NCBI RefSeq assembly: GCF_000019965.1
Contig: NC_010571.1
Span: 4,721,001-4,785,000, forward strand
Direction of reading: 5' to 3'
DNA: 64,000 nt
Source of the DNA: Opitutus terrae PB90-1
GTDB lineage: Bacteria > Verrucomicrobiota > Verrucomicrobiia > Opitutales > Opitutaceae
Part shown: in pieces, positions 8,340 through 17,535 of the stretch
Layout: the number at the start of each line of letters is the position of its first letter
Position numbering within the stretch: position 1 is the stretch's first letter
Made by a program: the position numbers and the translations under genes
The notes under the pieces: model-generated
What the model was told of the DNA's origin: nothing
The model's input: only the letters and a program-made list of their open reading frames with translations
The model's database searches: none

Positions 8340-9707
8340 ATGGCTCGAACCAAACGCACCGGCGGAATCGTACTCACCTTGCTCGTTCTCGCCGTCGCCG
8401 GCGCCGGCCTCTGGTACTGGCTGAACCGCCGCGCCGAAAAGCCCGCCGAATACGTCACCGTTCCCGTCACGCGCGCCGACCTGACGCAGGTCGTCACCGC
8501 CACCGGCACGCTGCAGCCCGTCATCACGGTCGAGGTCGGCAGTCAGATTTCCGGCATCATCGACAAGGTGCTGGTCGACTACAATTCCGTGGTGAAGAAG
8601 GGCGACGTCGTCGCCCACATCGACGCCGGCACGTACGAGACGCGGTTGCGTTCGGCCGAGGCCGATCTCGCCAACGCGCGGGCGAACTACCGGCTGGTTG
8701 AACTCAACGCCCAGCGCATCCGCTCCCTGCGCGAACAGGAACTCGTGCCGCCGTCCGATCTTGACCAGGCGCTGGCGCAACTCGCGCAGGCCGAGGCGCA
8801 GGTGCAAACCCGCACCGCCGCCGTCGAGAGCGCGAAGATCGACCTCTCCCGCTGCACGATCTATTCGCCGGTCGACGGCATCGTGCTCTCCCGCCAGGTC
8901 GACGTCGGCAAGACCGTTGCCGCCAGCTTCAACACGCCCGTGCTCTTCACGATCGCGAACGACCTCACCAAGATGCAGATCGAGGGGGCGATCGCGGAGG
9001 CCGACATCGGCAACGTCGAGGTGGGCCAGGCGGTGAAGTTCACCGTCGACGCCTTTCCCAACCGCCAGTTCGAGGGCCGCGTCTCGTCGATCCGCAACTC
9101 GCCGGTCACGGTGCAGAACGTCGTCACCTACGAAACGATCATCGACGTGCGCAACGACGATCAGAAGCTGCGCCCCGGCATGACGGCGAACGTCTCGGTG
9201 ATCGTCGCCCAGCGCCCCAACACGCTGCGGATCCCGAACACCGCGCTCCGCGTCCGCTTGCTCGACGTGCCTCCGCCGCCGCCGCCCGCCGCGACCGCCG
9301 GCGCACCCGCCGTCGCACTGAAGCCGCTGCCCAACGAGCAGCGCCGCCCTTACATGGAAAAAGCCGGCTGGACTCCCGGCAGCGGCCGGCCGTCGGAAGA
9401 CGTCATCGCCCGCGCGCGCGAGCTGGCGAAAGCCGACGGCTACGAGTGGCCCGCGTTCGGCGGACGCGAACGCCCCGCCGCTTCGGACGGACCCGTCGTT
9501 CGCGCCGTATACCGATTGGAAGGCACCGGGCCGAACGCCCGGCCCGCCGCGGTCAACGTGAAACTCGGCATCTCGGACGGCACCCAAACGGAGGTGCTTG
9601 ACGGCCTCGCCGAGGGCGACCGCGTGATCACCGGCATCGCCGCTGCGAGTGCCGCGCCGCAGCAGGCCGGCGGCAACAGCCCCTTCGGTCCGCCGCGCCG
9701 CCGCTAG
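8340..9707 (+). CDS. efflux periplasmic adaptor (MacA/HlyD family)
   Basis: The 455-residue membrane-fusion protein has an N-terminal anchor at about residues 9-28, a split lipoyl (barrel-sandwich) domain (GSQISGIIDKVLVDYNSVVKKGD and IYSPVDGIVLSRQVDVGKTV) around a coiled-coil hairpin at about 100-165, and a beta-barrel with QKLRPGMTANVSVI. The membrane-proximal domain carries a Pro/Ala-rich insertion (about 305-400). It should link the inner-membrane MacB-type transporter encoded just downstream to an outer-membrane channel. No TolC homologue is in the window, so the channel must be encoded elsewhere. Confidence 0.92.
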   Translation: MARTKRTGGIVLTLLVLAVAGAGLWYWLNRRAEKPAEYVTVPVTRADLTQVVTATGTLQPVITVEVGSQISGIIDKVLVDYNSVVKKGDVVAHIDAGTYETRLRSAEADLANARANYRLVELNAQRIRSLREQELVPPSDLDQALAQLAQAEAQVQTRTAAVESAKIDLSRCTIYSPVDGIVLSRQVDVGKTVAASFNTPVLFTIANDLTKMQIEGAIAEADIGNVEVGQAVKFTVDAFPNRQFEGRVSSIRNSPVTVQNVVTYETIIDVRNDDQKLRPGMTANVSVIVAQRPNTLRIPNTALRVRLLDVPPPPPPAATAGAPAVALKPLPNEQRRPYMEKAGWTPGSGRPSEDVIARARELAKADGYEWPAFGGRERPAASDGPVVRAVYRLEGTGPNARPAAVNVKLGISDGTQTEVLDGLAEGDRVITGIAAASAAPQQAGGNSPFGPPRRR

Positions 9708-9740
9708 CCACTCGCCGCCTCTCGGTTCGCTGCGATTCCG

Positions 9741-9804
9741 TCTCTCAACTCTCAACCCTCAACACTCAACTTTCTTCCGCTCCGCTCTAGCCTCTCAGCT
9801 CTAG
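9741..9804. repeat. CTCAACC-type low-complexity array
   Basis: About 30 nt of reiterated CTCAACT/CTCAACC heptamers is followed by related TCTAG/CTCAG units, just before the start of the ABC ATPase gene at 9822. The same heptamer array occurs in inverted orientation at 21532-21740. Function is not evident. Confidence 0.7.
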
Positions 9805-9821
9805 ACGCACTCGCCCGCCCC

Positions 9822-10583
9822 ATGCCCACGGTCGTCCAACTCCAAGACATCCACCGCGTCTACAACTCCGGCGAGGTGCAGGTGCACGCCGTGCGCGGGG
9901 TCTCGCTGGAGCTGCATCGCGGCGAGTTCCTCGCGATCATGGGCGCGAGCGGCTCGGGCAAATCGACGTTGATGAACACGCTCGGCTGTCTCGATCGGCC
10001 GAGCAGCGGCACCTACCGGCTCGACGGCGTTGACGTGTCGCAGCTCGACCGCAACGAGCTCGCCGACCTGCGCAACGAGAAGCTCGGCTTCATCTTTCAG
10101 GGTTTCAATCTGCTCGCACGTACGACCGCGCTGGAGAACGTCGAGCTGCCAATGCTCTACGGACGCCGGCATCACTCTAGCCGCGAGCTGCGCGAACGCG
10201 CCATGAGCGCCCTCAGCGTCGTCGGCCTGGCGGATCGCGCCGATCATTTTCCCAGCCAGCTTTCGGGCGGGCAACAACAGCGCGTCGCGATCGCGCGCGC
10301 GCTCGTCAACGAACCGCAGGTGCTCCTCGCCGACGAACCCACGGGCAACCTCGACAGCAAGACTTCGGTCGAGGTGATGGGCGTGTTCCAAAAGCTCAAC
10401 GACGACGGCATCACGATCGTGATGGTCACGCACGAACTCGACATCGCGCAGTATTGCCGGCGCAACGTGATCATGCGTGACGGCCGGATCGTGAGCGACG
10501 TGCCCGTCGCGAAACGCCTGCTCGCCGCGGCCGAGATGCAGAAACTCCACGCCGCCGAAGCCGAGGCCAAACTCACCGGCTGA
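9822..10583 (+). CDS. ABC transporter ATPase (MacB/LolD family)
   Basis: A 253-residue ATPase with all nucleotide-binding motifs: Walker A GASGSGKST at about residue 45, Q-loop FIFQGFNLL, signature LSGGQQQR, Walker B VLLADEPTGNLD and switch His in MVTHE. The LARTTALENVELPM segment is typical of the MacB/LolD/FtsE group that drives mechanotransmission transporters. It lies between the adaptor and the permease (8 bp before the latter), so the three genes form one efflux system. The substrate, whether a peptide, macrolide-like compound or lipid, cannot be deduced. Confidence 0.95.
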   Translation: MPTVVQLQDIHRVYNSGEVQVHAVRGVSLELHRGEFLAIMGASGSGKSTLMNTLGCLDRPSSGTYRLDGVDVSQLDRNELADLRNEKLGFIFQGFNLLARTTALENVELPMLYGRRHHSSRELRERAMSALSVVGLADRADHFPSQLSGGQQQRVAIARALVNEPQVLLADEPTGNLDSKTSVEVMGVFQKLNDDGITIVMVTHELDIAQYCRRNVIMRDGRIVSDVPVAKRLLAAAEMQKLHAAEAEAKLTG

Positions 10584-10590
10584 TTTTCCC

Positions 10591-11799
10591 GTGCGCTTCC
10601 GCTCCATCATCATCGTCGCGCTCCGCGCCCTCCGCCGCAACAAGCTGCGCTCGATGCTCACCGCCCTCGGCATCATCATCGGTGTCGCCGCCGTGATCGC
10701 CATGGTCAGTATCGGCAACGGCGCAAAAGCGCAGGTCGAAGCGCAGGTCGCCAGCCTCGGCCAGAACGTCATCACCGTTTTCTCCGGCAGCTTCACCGGC
10801 GGCGGCATGCGCGGCGGCTGGGGCAGCGCGCCCACGCTCACGGTCGAGGACGCGCTGGCCATCGGCAACGAGGTGCCCGGCGCCATTGCGGTCAGCCCCG
10901 AGGTCCGCGATCGCAACCAGGTTCTCGCCAACGGACTCAACTGGAACACGCTCGTGAACGGCGAATCGCCCGACTACGGCGAGATCCGCGGCTGGAAGGT
11001 CGCCAGCGGCACGATGTTCACCGACCAGGATGTCCGCAGCGTGGCCAAGGTCGCCGTCATTGGGAAGACCATCGCCGATCAGCTGTTCCCCAACGAGGAT
11101 CCCATCGGCCAGACGATCCGGATCCGGAACATCCCGTTCAAGGTCGTCGGTCTGCTCGAGGCGAAGGGCTTCAATCTTTTCGGACAGGACCAGGACGATA
11201 TCGTGATCGTCCCCTACACGAGTCACATGAAACGGCTGTCGCGCCGCACGAACGTCAGCTCGATTCTCGTACAGGCGCCCAGCGCGGAACAGATCCAGCG
11301 CGTCCAGGACGAGATCACCGATTTGCTCACGCAGCGGCGCAAGGGCAAGGAGCCAGACTTCACCGTGCGCAACCAAGTCGAGCTCGCGCAGGTCGCGACG
11401 GCGAACACCCGCACGATGACCATCTTCCTCGGGATCACCGCCAGCATTTCGCTCATCGTCGGCGGCATCGGCATCATGAACATCATGATGGTCTCGGTGA
11501 CTGAACGCACCCGCGAGATCGGGATCCGGCTCGCGGTCGGCGCGCACGGCCGCGACGTGTTGCTGCAGTTCCTCGTCGAGGCGGTGATCCTCAGTTCGCT
11601 CGGCGGGCTGCTCGGCATCGCGCTCGGCGTCGGCTCGTCGAAACTCGTTTCGATCATCAACGACTGGCCGGTGCTCGTCTCCACGCCCTCGGTCGTACTC
11701 TCGTTTGTCGTGAGCGCGGCCGTCGGAATGTTCTTCGGCTTCTACCCCGCCCGGAAAGCCGCGCAGCTCGATCCGATCGACGCGCTCCGTTACGAGTAG
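10591..11799 (+). CDS. ABC transporter permease (MacB type, FtsX domain)
   Basis: The 402-residue permease starts at GTG 10591, 8 bp after the ATPase stop. It has an N-terminal transmembrane helix (LTALGIIIGVAAVIAMVSIG), a periplasmic MacB core domain at about residues 45-250, and three C-terminal helices of the FtsX domain that include the hallmark GGIGIMNIMMVSVTERTREI. MacB-type proteins have a split layout, with ATPase and permease as separate polypeptides here. Together with the adaptor it forms a tripartite exporter. Confidence 0.95.
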   Translation: MRFRSIIIVALRALRRNKLRSMLTALGIIIGVAAVIAMVSIGNGAKAQVEAQVASLGQNVITVFSGSFTGGGMRGGWGSAPTLTVEDALAIGNEVPGAIAVSPEVRDRNQVLANGLNWNTLVNGESPDYGEIRGWKVASGTMFTDQDVRSVAKVAVIGKTIADQLFPNEDPIGQTIRIRNIPFKVVGLLEAKGFNLFGQDQDDIVIVPYTSHMKRLSRRTNVSSILVQAPSAEQIQRVQDEITDLLTQRRKGKEPDFTVRNQVELAQVATANTRTMTIFLGITASISLIVGGIGIMNIMMVSVTERTREIGIRLAVGAHGRDVLLQFLVEAVILSSLGGLLGIALGVGSSKLVSIINDWPVLVSTPSVVLSFVVSAAVGMFFGFYPARKAAQLDPIDALRYE

Positions 11800-11894
11800 C
11801 TCGGCACCACCTGGCACGGGCAGCTTGGCCGCGGGTTTTCCCTCTGTCGCGCCCGAGGCTAAACACGGTCATGCACTTTCGAACAACCGTTTTA

Positions 11895-11945
11895 AAGGTA
11901 GGGCGGGCATTCCGCTGCCCGCCGAGAGGATGCTCGCCCTACCTT
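11895..11945. repeat. composite palindrome of the GGTAGGGCG type (family A)
   Basis: Perfect 11-nt terminal inverted repeats (11895-11905 and 11935-11945) enclose a GCGGGC/GCCCGC hairpin and a short GCCGAGAGG segment. The element is in the 240-bp gap between the permease and the TPR gene. Related copies are at 13341-13367, 15992-16066 and, inverted, 46563-46637. Confidence 0.85.
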
Positions 11946-12039
11946 GCTCTGCTCGTTCCGCGTGGAGGAATGCGACGACGGACGGCGCTCCACTTGCGCC
12001 ATGCTCGCCTTCGCGTAGCCGCCGCTCCAGACTCCGCCC

Positions 12040-13326
12040 ATGCCCACGCGTATGCTCCGCGCCTCGGTCATCGCCATCGTGATCACCGCCAGCTTGGTGG
12101 TGCGCGCGAGCCCCGAGCCTTCAGCCCGTGAGCTGCACCGCGCGGGCGTCGAGGCCTTTCAGCGCGGGGACTACACTGCCGCCGCCCACGCGTTCGCCGC
12201 GGCGGCCCAGCTCCGTCCGGATCGACCTCGCACGCTCTACAATCTGGCCGTCGCACGCATGAGGGTCCACGACACCGCCGGGGCGATCGAAGCCCTTCGC
12301 CAACTCAGCTCGCTGGGCTTGGTGCTTCCCCTCGGTGACGACGAGGAGTTCGCCGCGTTGCGCGAGAAGCCGGAGTTCCGTGCCGTCCTTGCAGCCATGG
12401 CTGCCCACCGCGAACCGCGCGGGAAGGCGACTCCCCTCTTCACGTTGCCGAAACACGCCGGGATCATCGAAGGCATCGCCTGCCGTCCTTCGACCGGCGA
12501 CACCTTTCTTTCCGACGTCCACCTGCGCTGCATCTGGCGCCGCACGGCCGCGGGCGCAGTAACGCGATTCACCGCGGCCGACGATAGCATCGGCGGTATG
12601 TTTGGACTGGTGATCGACGAGCCCAACCAACGGTTGTGGGCGGCCACCTCGCTCATGTCCGCTGTCGCCGGTGTCGCTCCGGATACGCGCAGTTCCGGCG
12701 CACTCGCCGCCTTCGACCTCGACTCCGGCCGATTGCTCGCGCGCTATCCGCTGCCCAACGACACCCGCGAGCATCTGCTCGGCGATCTGACGCTCGCCCC
12801 CGATGGCTCGATCTACGCGCCCGACAGCAGCGCGCCGACGATCTGGCGGCTCGCCCCCGGCGCCGCTGCTCCCAAACCCTGGATCACGTCCTCCGTGTTC
12901 GAATCGCTGCAAGGCATCGCCCTGCTCGACGACGGACGGAAGCTGATCGTGAGCGACTACGCGAACGGCCTGGTTCTGATCGACGTCGCCACGTGCGCTC
13001 TGCACTGGCTGGCCGCGCCAGTGAGCACGACGCTGGTCGGCATTGACGGACTCGCCGCGCGCGGAACCGCCGTGATTGCCGTGCAGAACGGCATTGAACC
13101 GCAGCGCGTCGTGCGCCTCTCGCTTTCCGACGATTTCAGCGCGATCACCTCCGTCACCACGCTCGCCTCATCGCTGCCGGGACTCGACGATCTCACGCTG
13201 CTCACGCTTGGGGACGGCCTACCCACGGTCATCGCACACAGTGGCTGGGCGCTGTTCGACCCCAAGAAATCAGCGTCGATGTCCGCCCATGACGTGCAGG
13301 TCTTCCAGCTCCCACCGCTCGACTAG
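12040..13326 (+). CDS. secreted TPR / six-bladed beta-propeller (SMP-30/NHL-like) protein
   Basis: The 428-residue protein has a signal peptide (VIAIVITASLVVRA, about residues 10-23), one or two TPR units at about 28-100 (AGVEAFQRGDYTAAAHAF, TLYNLAVARM) and a propeller-like C-terminal half of repeated blades (GIIEGIACRPSTGDTFLSD, FGLVIDEPNQRLWAAT, LTLAPDGSIYAPD). This resembles gluconolactonase-like or NHL folds. It may be periplasmic. No catalytic residues are certain, so I infer no reaction. A family A repeat precedes and follows the gene. Confidence 0.75.
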   Translation: MPTRMLRASVIAIVITASLVVRASPEPSARELHRAGVEAFQRGDYTAAAHAFAAAAQLRPDRPRTLYNLAVARMRVHDTAGAIEALRQLSSLGLVLPLGDDEEFAALREKPEFRAVLAAMAAHREPRGKATPLFTLPKHAGIIEGIACRPSTGDTFLSDVHLRCIWRRTAAGAVTRFTAADDSIGGMFGLVIDEPNQRLWAATSLMSAVAGVAPDTRSSGALAAFDLDSGRLLARYPLPNDTREHLLGDLTLAPDGSIYAPDSSAPTIWRLAPGAAAPKPWITSSVFESLQGIALLDDGRKLIVSDYANGLVLIDVATCALHWLAAPVSTTLVGIDGLAARGTAVIAVQNGIEPQRVVRLSLSDDFSAITSVTTLASSLPGLDDLTLLTLGDGLPTVIAHSGWALFDPKKSASMSAHDVQVFQLPPLD

Positions 13327-13340
13327 AGTCACGCCGGCCA

Positions 13341-13367
13341 GGTAGGGCGCGGATTCCGCTCCGCGCC
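13341..13367. repeat. single hairpin of the GGTAGGGCG type (family A, half element)
   Basis: GGTAGGGCG is followed by an 8-bp perfect stem (13346-13353 and 13360-13367). The loop-side sequence ATTCCGC is the same as in the other family A copies, but the stem is GGCGCGGA rather than GGGCGGGC, so the pairing is conserved and the sequence is not. The complementary right half seen at 15992-16066 is absent. Confidence 0.75.
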
Positions 13368-13443
13368 GGGAGTCCCTCTGGTAACTGCGGCGCCAGAAAT
13401 CGGCCACCGGCCGGGTCCACAGCGCCACCGCTGTCCGAACGGC

Positions 13444-15171
13444 TCAGCCGCGCACCGGCTCGGCGGCGTCCGCCAGCAGTTGCTTACGGCGTGCGGCGTC
13501 GTGTTTCCGATCGGTCCGCAACTCCAGCACGCGAATGCCCTGCTCGGGCAGCGTCGCGATAAGCTTGCTGAACTCCGGCCAGCCGCGGATGAGCACGTGC
13601 TCGACATCATGCGCCGCGCAGAGCTTCGCGAAATCCACCGCTTGCGGCGTCGCGAAAAATTCCTCGAACGGCGGGTCAAACTGCGCGACGGGCAGATGCT
13701 CGAAAATCCCGCCGCCGGCATTGTTGATCAGCACGATCGTCAGCGACCCGCGCAGTTTCGGCCGCAGCAGAAATCCATTCGCATCGTGCAGGAGTGCGAG
13801 ATCGCCGGTCAGCAGTACCGCCGGCCGGTTGCCGTGCGCAATCCCGAGCGCGGTCGAGAGCGTCCCATCGATGCCGTTCGCGCCGCGGTTGAAGTAAACG
13901 GCCTGCTGCCGTTTCGTCGCCGGCCAGAAATACTCCACGTCGCGCACCGGCATGCTGCTCGCCACAAACACCGGCGTGTTTTTTGGCAGATGTTGCGCCA
14001 ACAACCAGCACGCCTTCGGCTCGAACAGCGCCTTCTCCTTCTCCAGCACTACGTCGAACTGGCTCCGCGCCCGCACCTCCGCCTGCTGCCACGCCGCGCG
14101 ATAGCCCGCGTCGTCCGCACGCCGGCCGGTGACGGCCAGCGACTCCACGTCCGCGATGATCTGCCGCGCGCGGCCGTGCAGCGCGTCGCGATTGGCCGCC
14201 GAGGTCGCCACGAGCAACACCTCCGCGCCACTCGTCTCGAGCCAGCCGCGCAGCACCTTGCTCGTCGGCCAGCCGCCGAGACACAGCACCGCTTCCGGTC
14301 TGAGTCGCTTGGCCACCTGCGGCTCACGGAGGATCGCATCGTAACAGGTCACGATGTCGGCCGCAGCGAGCTGACTGCGCACGGGCGAAAGCGCATCCGC
14401 CAGCACCGGCCAGCAGAGCATCGTCGCCAGCGCACTGACCTTCTGGGCGTAGATTGCCGGATCCGCCACATGCGCCGGCCCCGCGACAATCACGCCGCGT
14501 CCGGTCATCGGTGCCGCCCACGCCATCGTCGCGGCCCCGACGGGCGCCGGCCGATCGAGATGCGCGAAAAAATCGTCGCCGATCTGTCCCGCTAGCGCGC
14601 GCACGCTGGCGTCCTCGATTGGCGGCAGCGGATCACGGAACGGCGCGTTCAGGTGCACCGGGCCCGCCGCCGGACTCTGCGTGCGCATCACCGCATGCGC
14701 AATGGTCTGCCGGAGATACGCAAGGCGGTCGAGCCGCGGCTCGGGCACGGCCAACTCGTGATAGAAATTCGCGTGCCCGCCAAACAGACGTTGCTGATCG
14801 ATGGTCTGGCCGGAGGCGCAGTCGCGCATCTCCGGCGGACGATCCGCGGTGATCACCAGCAGCGGCACATTGCTCTCCTGCGCCTCGATCACTGCCGGGA
14901 AGTAGTTCGCGCCTGCGGTGCCGCTCGTGCACAACAGTACGACCGGTCGCCGGTGCTGCTTCGCCAACCCGAGCGCGAAGAACGCCGCGGAGCGTTCGTC
15001 GAGCACCGGCACCGCTTCGATCTGCGGATGCCGCGCGAGTGCGATCGTCAGCGGCGTCGAGCGTGAGCCGGGCGACACCACCGCCTCGCGGACGCCGCAG
15101 CGCGCGAGCGTCTCGACAAGCACGCTGCCCCACAACGCGTTGGTGTTTCGGAAATCGAGCGTGGCGCTCAT
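13444..15171 (-). CDS. menD: SEPHCHC synthase (menaquinone pathway)
   Basis: The 575-residue thiamine-diphosphate enzyme has an N-terminal pyrimidine domain (VSPGSRSTPLTIAL, about residues 34-47) and LCTSGTAGANYFPAVIEA. The C-terminal ThDP-Mg motif runs from LTGDLALLHD to LINNAGGGIFEHL (about 460-495). MenD condenses isochorismate with 2-oxoglutarate to SEPHCHC. The gene for the enzyme that makes isochorismate (menF) lies upstream on the same strand, separated by a DUF1573-cytochrome gene. Length is close to the family norm of about 555. Confidence 0.95.
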   Translation of the reverse strand: MSATLDFRNTNALWGSVLVETLARCGVREAVVSPGSRSTPLTIALARHPQIEAVPVLDERSAAFFALGLAKQHRRPVVLLCTSGTAGANYFPAVIEAQESNVPLLVITADRPPEMRDCASGQTIDQQRLFGGHANFYHELAVPEPRLDRLAYLRQTIAHAVMRTQSPAAGPVHLNAPFRDPLPPIEDASVRALAGQIGDDFFAHLDRPAPVGAATMAWAAPMTGRGVIVAGPAHVADPAIYAQKVSALATMLCWPVLADALSPVRSQLAAADIVTCYDAILREPQVAKRLRPEAVLCLGGWPTSKVLRGWLETSGAEVLLVATSAANRDALHGRARQIIADVESLAVTGRRADDAGYRAAWQQAEVRARSQFDVVLEKEKALFEPKACWLLAQHLPKNTPVFVASSMPVRDVEYFWPATKRQQAVYFNRGANGIDGTLSTALGIAHGNRPAVLLTGDLALLHDANGFLLRPKLRGSLTIVLINNAGGGIFEHLPVAQFDPPFEEFFATPQAVDFAKLCAAHDVEHVLIRGWPEFSKLIATLPEQGIRVLELRTDRKHDAARRKQLLADAAEPVRG

Positions 15172-15177
15172 CGCGTG

Positions 15178-15987
15178 TCAGTTGGCCGGCGTCGGCAGCG
15201 GTGCGGCCGGGGCCGGTTCGCTGGGCAGGTTGGCGAGCAGGTAGGCGATGAGCGACTCGATTTGCGCGTCGTCGAGCACGCCGCCGCGCTTCTTGTCCCA
15301 CGCCGGCATCAGGGTGCCTTCCTTCCCATTGCGAATCCACTCGTTCCAATACGCCCCATCGCGCCGCACGGTTGGCGGCGCCTTCAAGTCCGGCACCATG
15401 CTCGCGCGGTGTTCCGCGCCGTGGCAGACCTGGCAGACTGCCTGAAAAAGTTCGCCGCCCATCCTGCCGGCCGCTGGCGTGACATGGCAGCTGACGCAGT
15501 CACCACGCAGCACCGCTTGCCGGTCCGCCTGCGCCACCATCATGTTCATTTCGCGTTGAATCGCCGGCGGCGTTGGCACCTGCACGTGCACCAGCAGGAG
15601 TTCCTCGCCGGCGGTCGTGTCGACATAGACGGTCTTGGTCAACGCGCCGCGCCGGCTCCGAAGATCGACGATGACGCGCAGCGTGTCGCTCGCGCCAGGC
15701 GCGATGATCCACGGCTGGGCACGCATGATGCCGGCGGTGCAGCGACACGACGTGCTGATCCCGCGCACCTCCACCGGCGCGTCGGACACGTTGCGGAATG
15801 CAAACGAGAACTCCGCCGTCGTCTCGCCGGGTTTGGCGTCGTAGCTCTGCTCGAGCGTCTCCCACGCCAGCGCAGCCGCCGTCACACTCTGCATCTGCCC
15901 CGGCACCGCGGCGCGGGTCGGCATCGGCAGGCTGGCCAGCACGGCAGATATCACGGCGATCCAACGGAAAGCCAAACGCCCGCGCAT
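15178..15987 (-). CDS. secreted DUF1573-cytochrome c fusion protein
   Basis: A 269-residue exported protein with a signal peptide at about residues 8-26, ending near TRA. Residues about 40-140 look like the DUF1573 immunoglobulin-like fold (SFAFRNVSDAPVEVRGISTSCRC, VIVDLRSRRG, with a Cys pair at 81 and 83). The C-terminal part is cytochrome c with two CxxCH sites, 164-168 and 185-189, and a possible Met ligand in GTLMPAW (Met227). The start at 15987 gives the signal peptide; longer readings run through a repeat. It ends 6 bp before menD, so co-transcription with the men genes is likely. It may be a quinone-linked periplasmic electron carrier. Confidence 0.85.
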   Translation of the reverse strand: MRGRLAFRWIAVISAVLASLPMPTRAAVPGQMQSVTAAALAWETLEQSYDAKPGETTAEFSFAFRNVSDAPVEVRGISTSCRCTAGIMRAQPWIIAPGASDTLRVIVDLRSRRGALTKTVYVDTTAGEELLLVHVQVPTPPAIQREMNMMVAQADRQAVLRGDCVSCHVTPAAGRMGGELFQAVCQVCHGAEHRASMVPDLKAPPTVRRDGAYWNEWIRNGKEGTLMPAWDKKRGGVLDDAQIESLIAYLLANLPSEPAPAAPLPTPAN

Positions 15988-15991
15988 CGCT

Positions 15992-16066
15992 GGTAGGGCG
16001 CGGATTCCGCTCCGCGCCGTGGCCGTCTCCGGCATACTCGGCGGCGAGAGGACTCGCCGCCCTACC
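15992..16066. repeat. composite two-hairpin palindrome (family A)
   Basis: Left end GGTAGGGCG (15992-16000) and right end CGCCCTACC (16058-16066) are exact reverse complements. Inside, a GGCGCGGA/TCCGCGCC hairpin on the left and a GGCGAG/CTCGCC hairpin on the right are separated by about 25 nt. It fills the gap between the cytochrome gene start and the menF stop. Confidence 0.85.
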
Positions 16067-16106
16067 CTTGGCATGTCGAATCTTCCGCAGCGTTTCGGAA
16101 ATCGCA

Positions 16107-17528
16107 TCACAGCTTCAGTGCCTCCTGCATCGCGCGAAATTTCAACTCTGTTTCCGCCCGCTCCTTCTCCGGCGCCGATCCCGCCACGATTCCGGCCCCG
16201 GCGAACAACCGCGCGGTACATCCGTCAACGAGCGCCGAACGCAGTCCCACGAAAAACTCGCCGCCGCCTCGCGCGTTGATCCAGCCGATCGCGCCCGCAT
16301 ACAGCCCGCGCGAAAAGCCCTCCAGTTGCCGGATGCCCGCGATCGCCGCGGCGCGCGGCGAGCCGCCCACCGCCGGCGTCGGATGCAGCTGGGCCAGCAC
16401 GTCGAGCAGCCGCACGTGCGGCGGCAGCACCGCACGCACCGGCGTGAGCAGGTGCTGCACATTCGCGAGTTTTTTCAGGATTGGCTCGGCGGGAAATTCC
16501 AGGGCAAATCCCAGCGGCGTCAGCCGGCGCTGGATCGAGTCGAGCACCAGTCGTTGCTCGCGCCGGTCCTTGTCGCTGCGCAGCAACTCCGCGCCGAGAC
16601 GCGCATCCTCAGTCGCCGACGCGCCGCGCGGCGCCGACCCGGCCAGCGCCTCCGTTTCCAGCGCCCCGCGGCTCACGCGCGCCAGCCGCTCCGGGGTGGC
16701 CCCGATGAAGCTCTGCCCGCGTCCATTCGCGATCGAGAAGGCGTGACATTCGGGAAAACGCTGCCGCAGCTGGTTCAGCATCTGCAACGGATGCAGCGGC
16801 TCGCTCGCCTGCACGGTGCGGGTGCGCGCCAGCACAATCTTGCTGAACTCGCCCGCCGCGATCCGCGCGATCGCCTGCGCCACCGCCGCCGGGTAGTCGC
16901 CCTGATCCGTCACCTTCAGCGTCGCGCGCGCGTCCGCTGTCTGCGTCGGTGGCTCGGGCGCCGCATATTCGAAGGTGCGGAACTTCCCGTGGGCGCGCCA
17001 CACCTTTTCGGCGAGCAGTTCGAGCGGCGCGTCCGGGGTGACGAGCAAGTTCGCCACCGCGGTCGTGCCGCTGCCGGCCCGCGCCACCTGCCACCGAGGC
17101 ACGAACACGCGCGCCGCGGGGAACGGCTCGCCTGGCGCCAGTTCGTTCTCGAACGCAAACGCCGCAAAAAAATGCGGTCCGCCGAACGCCGCCTCCACTT
17201 CCCCGACGGCGATCGTGTGCGCCAGCGTCTCGTCGATGAAACGTTGCGCCGCAGCAAAACGCTCGGGGCCGTGCGCGTCCGTCGCCACTACCGCCTCGGC
17301 GCCCGCGATCGCGGTGTCGAGCGACACGCGCTCGGCATAAAAATGCGGCTCGTCCGGTTCGAAGATCGACTCGAGCACCGCCAGCGGATCCAGCGCGTCG
17401 ACGGCGATCGAGATGCTGACGAGCTTCGCATGACCGTCCCGCTGCGCCGCGGTCCGGCACGTCGCCAGAAATCCTCGCAACGCCTCCGGCGTCGCGTTGG
17501 CCACAGGATCGATCGGCAGGATGGTCAT
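16107..17528 (-). CDS. menF: isochorismate synthase
   Basis: The 473-residue chorismate-binding enzyme has C-terminal family motifs: IVLARTRTVQASEP, SFIGATPERL, LHPTPAVGGSPR (conserved His), FSRGLYAGAIGW and the late FAGAGIVAGSAPEKERAETE that contributes Glu metal ligands. The position between metG and menD and co-occurrence with MenD favour isochorismate synthase for menaquinone over anthranilate or salicylate enzymes. The ATG at 17528 is next to a palindrome; the longer frame upstream is repeat-derived. Confidence 0.93.
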   Translation of the reverse strand: MTILPIDPVANATPEALRGFLATCRTAAQRDGHAKLVSISIAVDALDPLAVLESIFEPDEPHFYAERVSLDTAIAGAEAVVATDAHGPERFAAAQRFIDETLAHTIAVGEVEAAFGGPHFFAAFAFENELAPGEPFPAARVFVPRWQVARAGSGTTAVANLLVTPDAPLELLAEKVWRAHGKFRTFEYAAPEPPTQTADARATLKVTDQGDYPAAVAQAIARIAAGEFSKIVLARTRTVQASEPLHPLQMLNQLRQRFPECHAFSIANGRGQSFIGATPERLARVSRGALETEALAGSAPRGASATEDARLGAELLRSDKDRREQRLVLDSIQRRLTPLGFALEFPAEPILKKLANVQHLLTPVRAVLPPHVRLLDVLAQLHPTPAVGGSPRAAAIAGIRQLEGFSRGLYAGAIGWINARGGGEFFVGLRSALVDGCTARLFAGAGIVAGSAPEKERAETELKFRAMQEALKL

Positions 17529-17535
17529 GGCGGGA

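Noticed and set aside
11895-16066. Possible CRISPR array in the palindrome-rich regions
   Set aside because: Repeats are dispersed, not evenly spaced, vary in stem and have no unique spacers between constant repeats. No cas gene is present.
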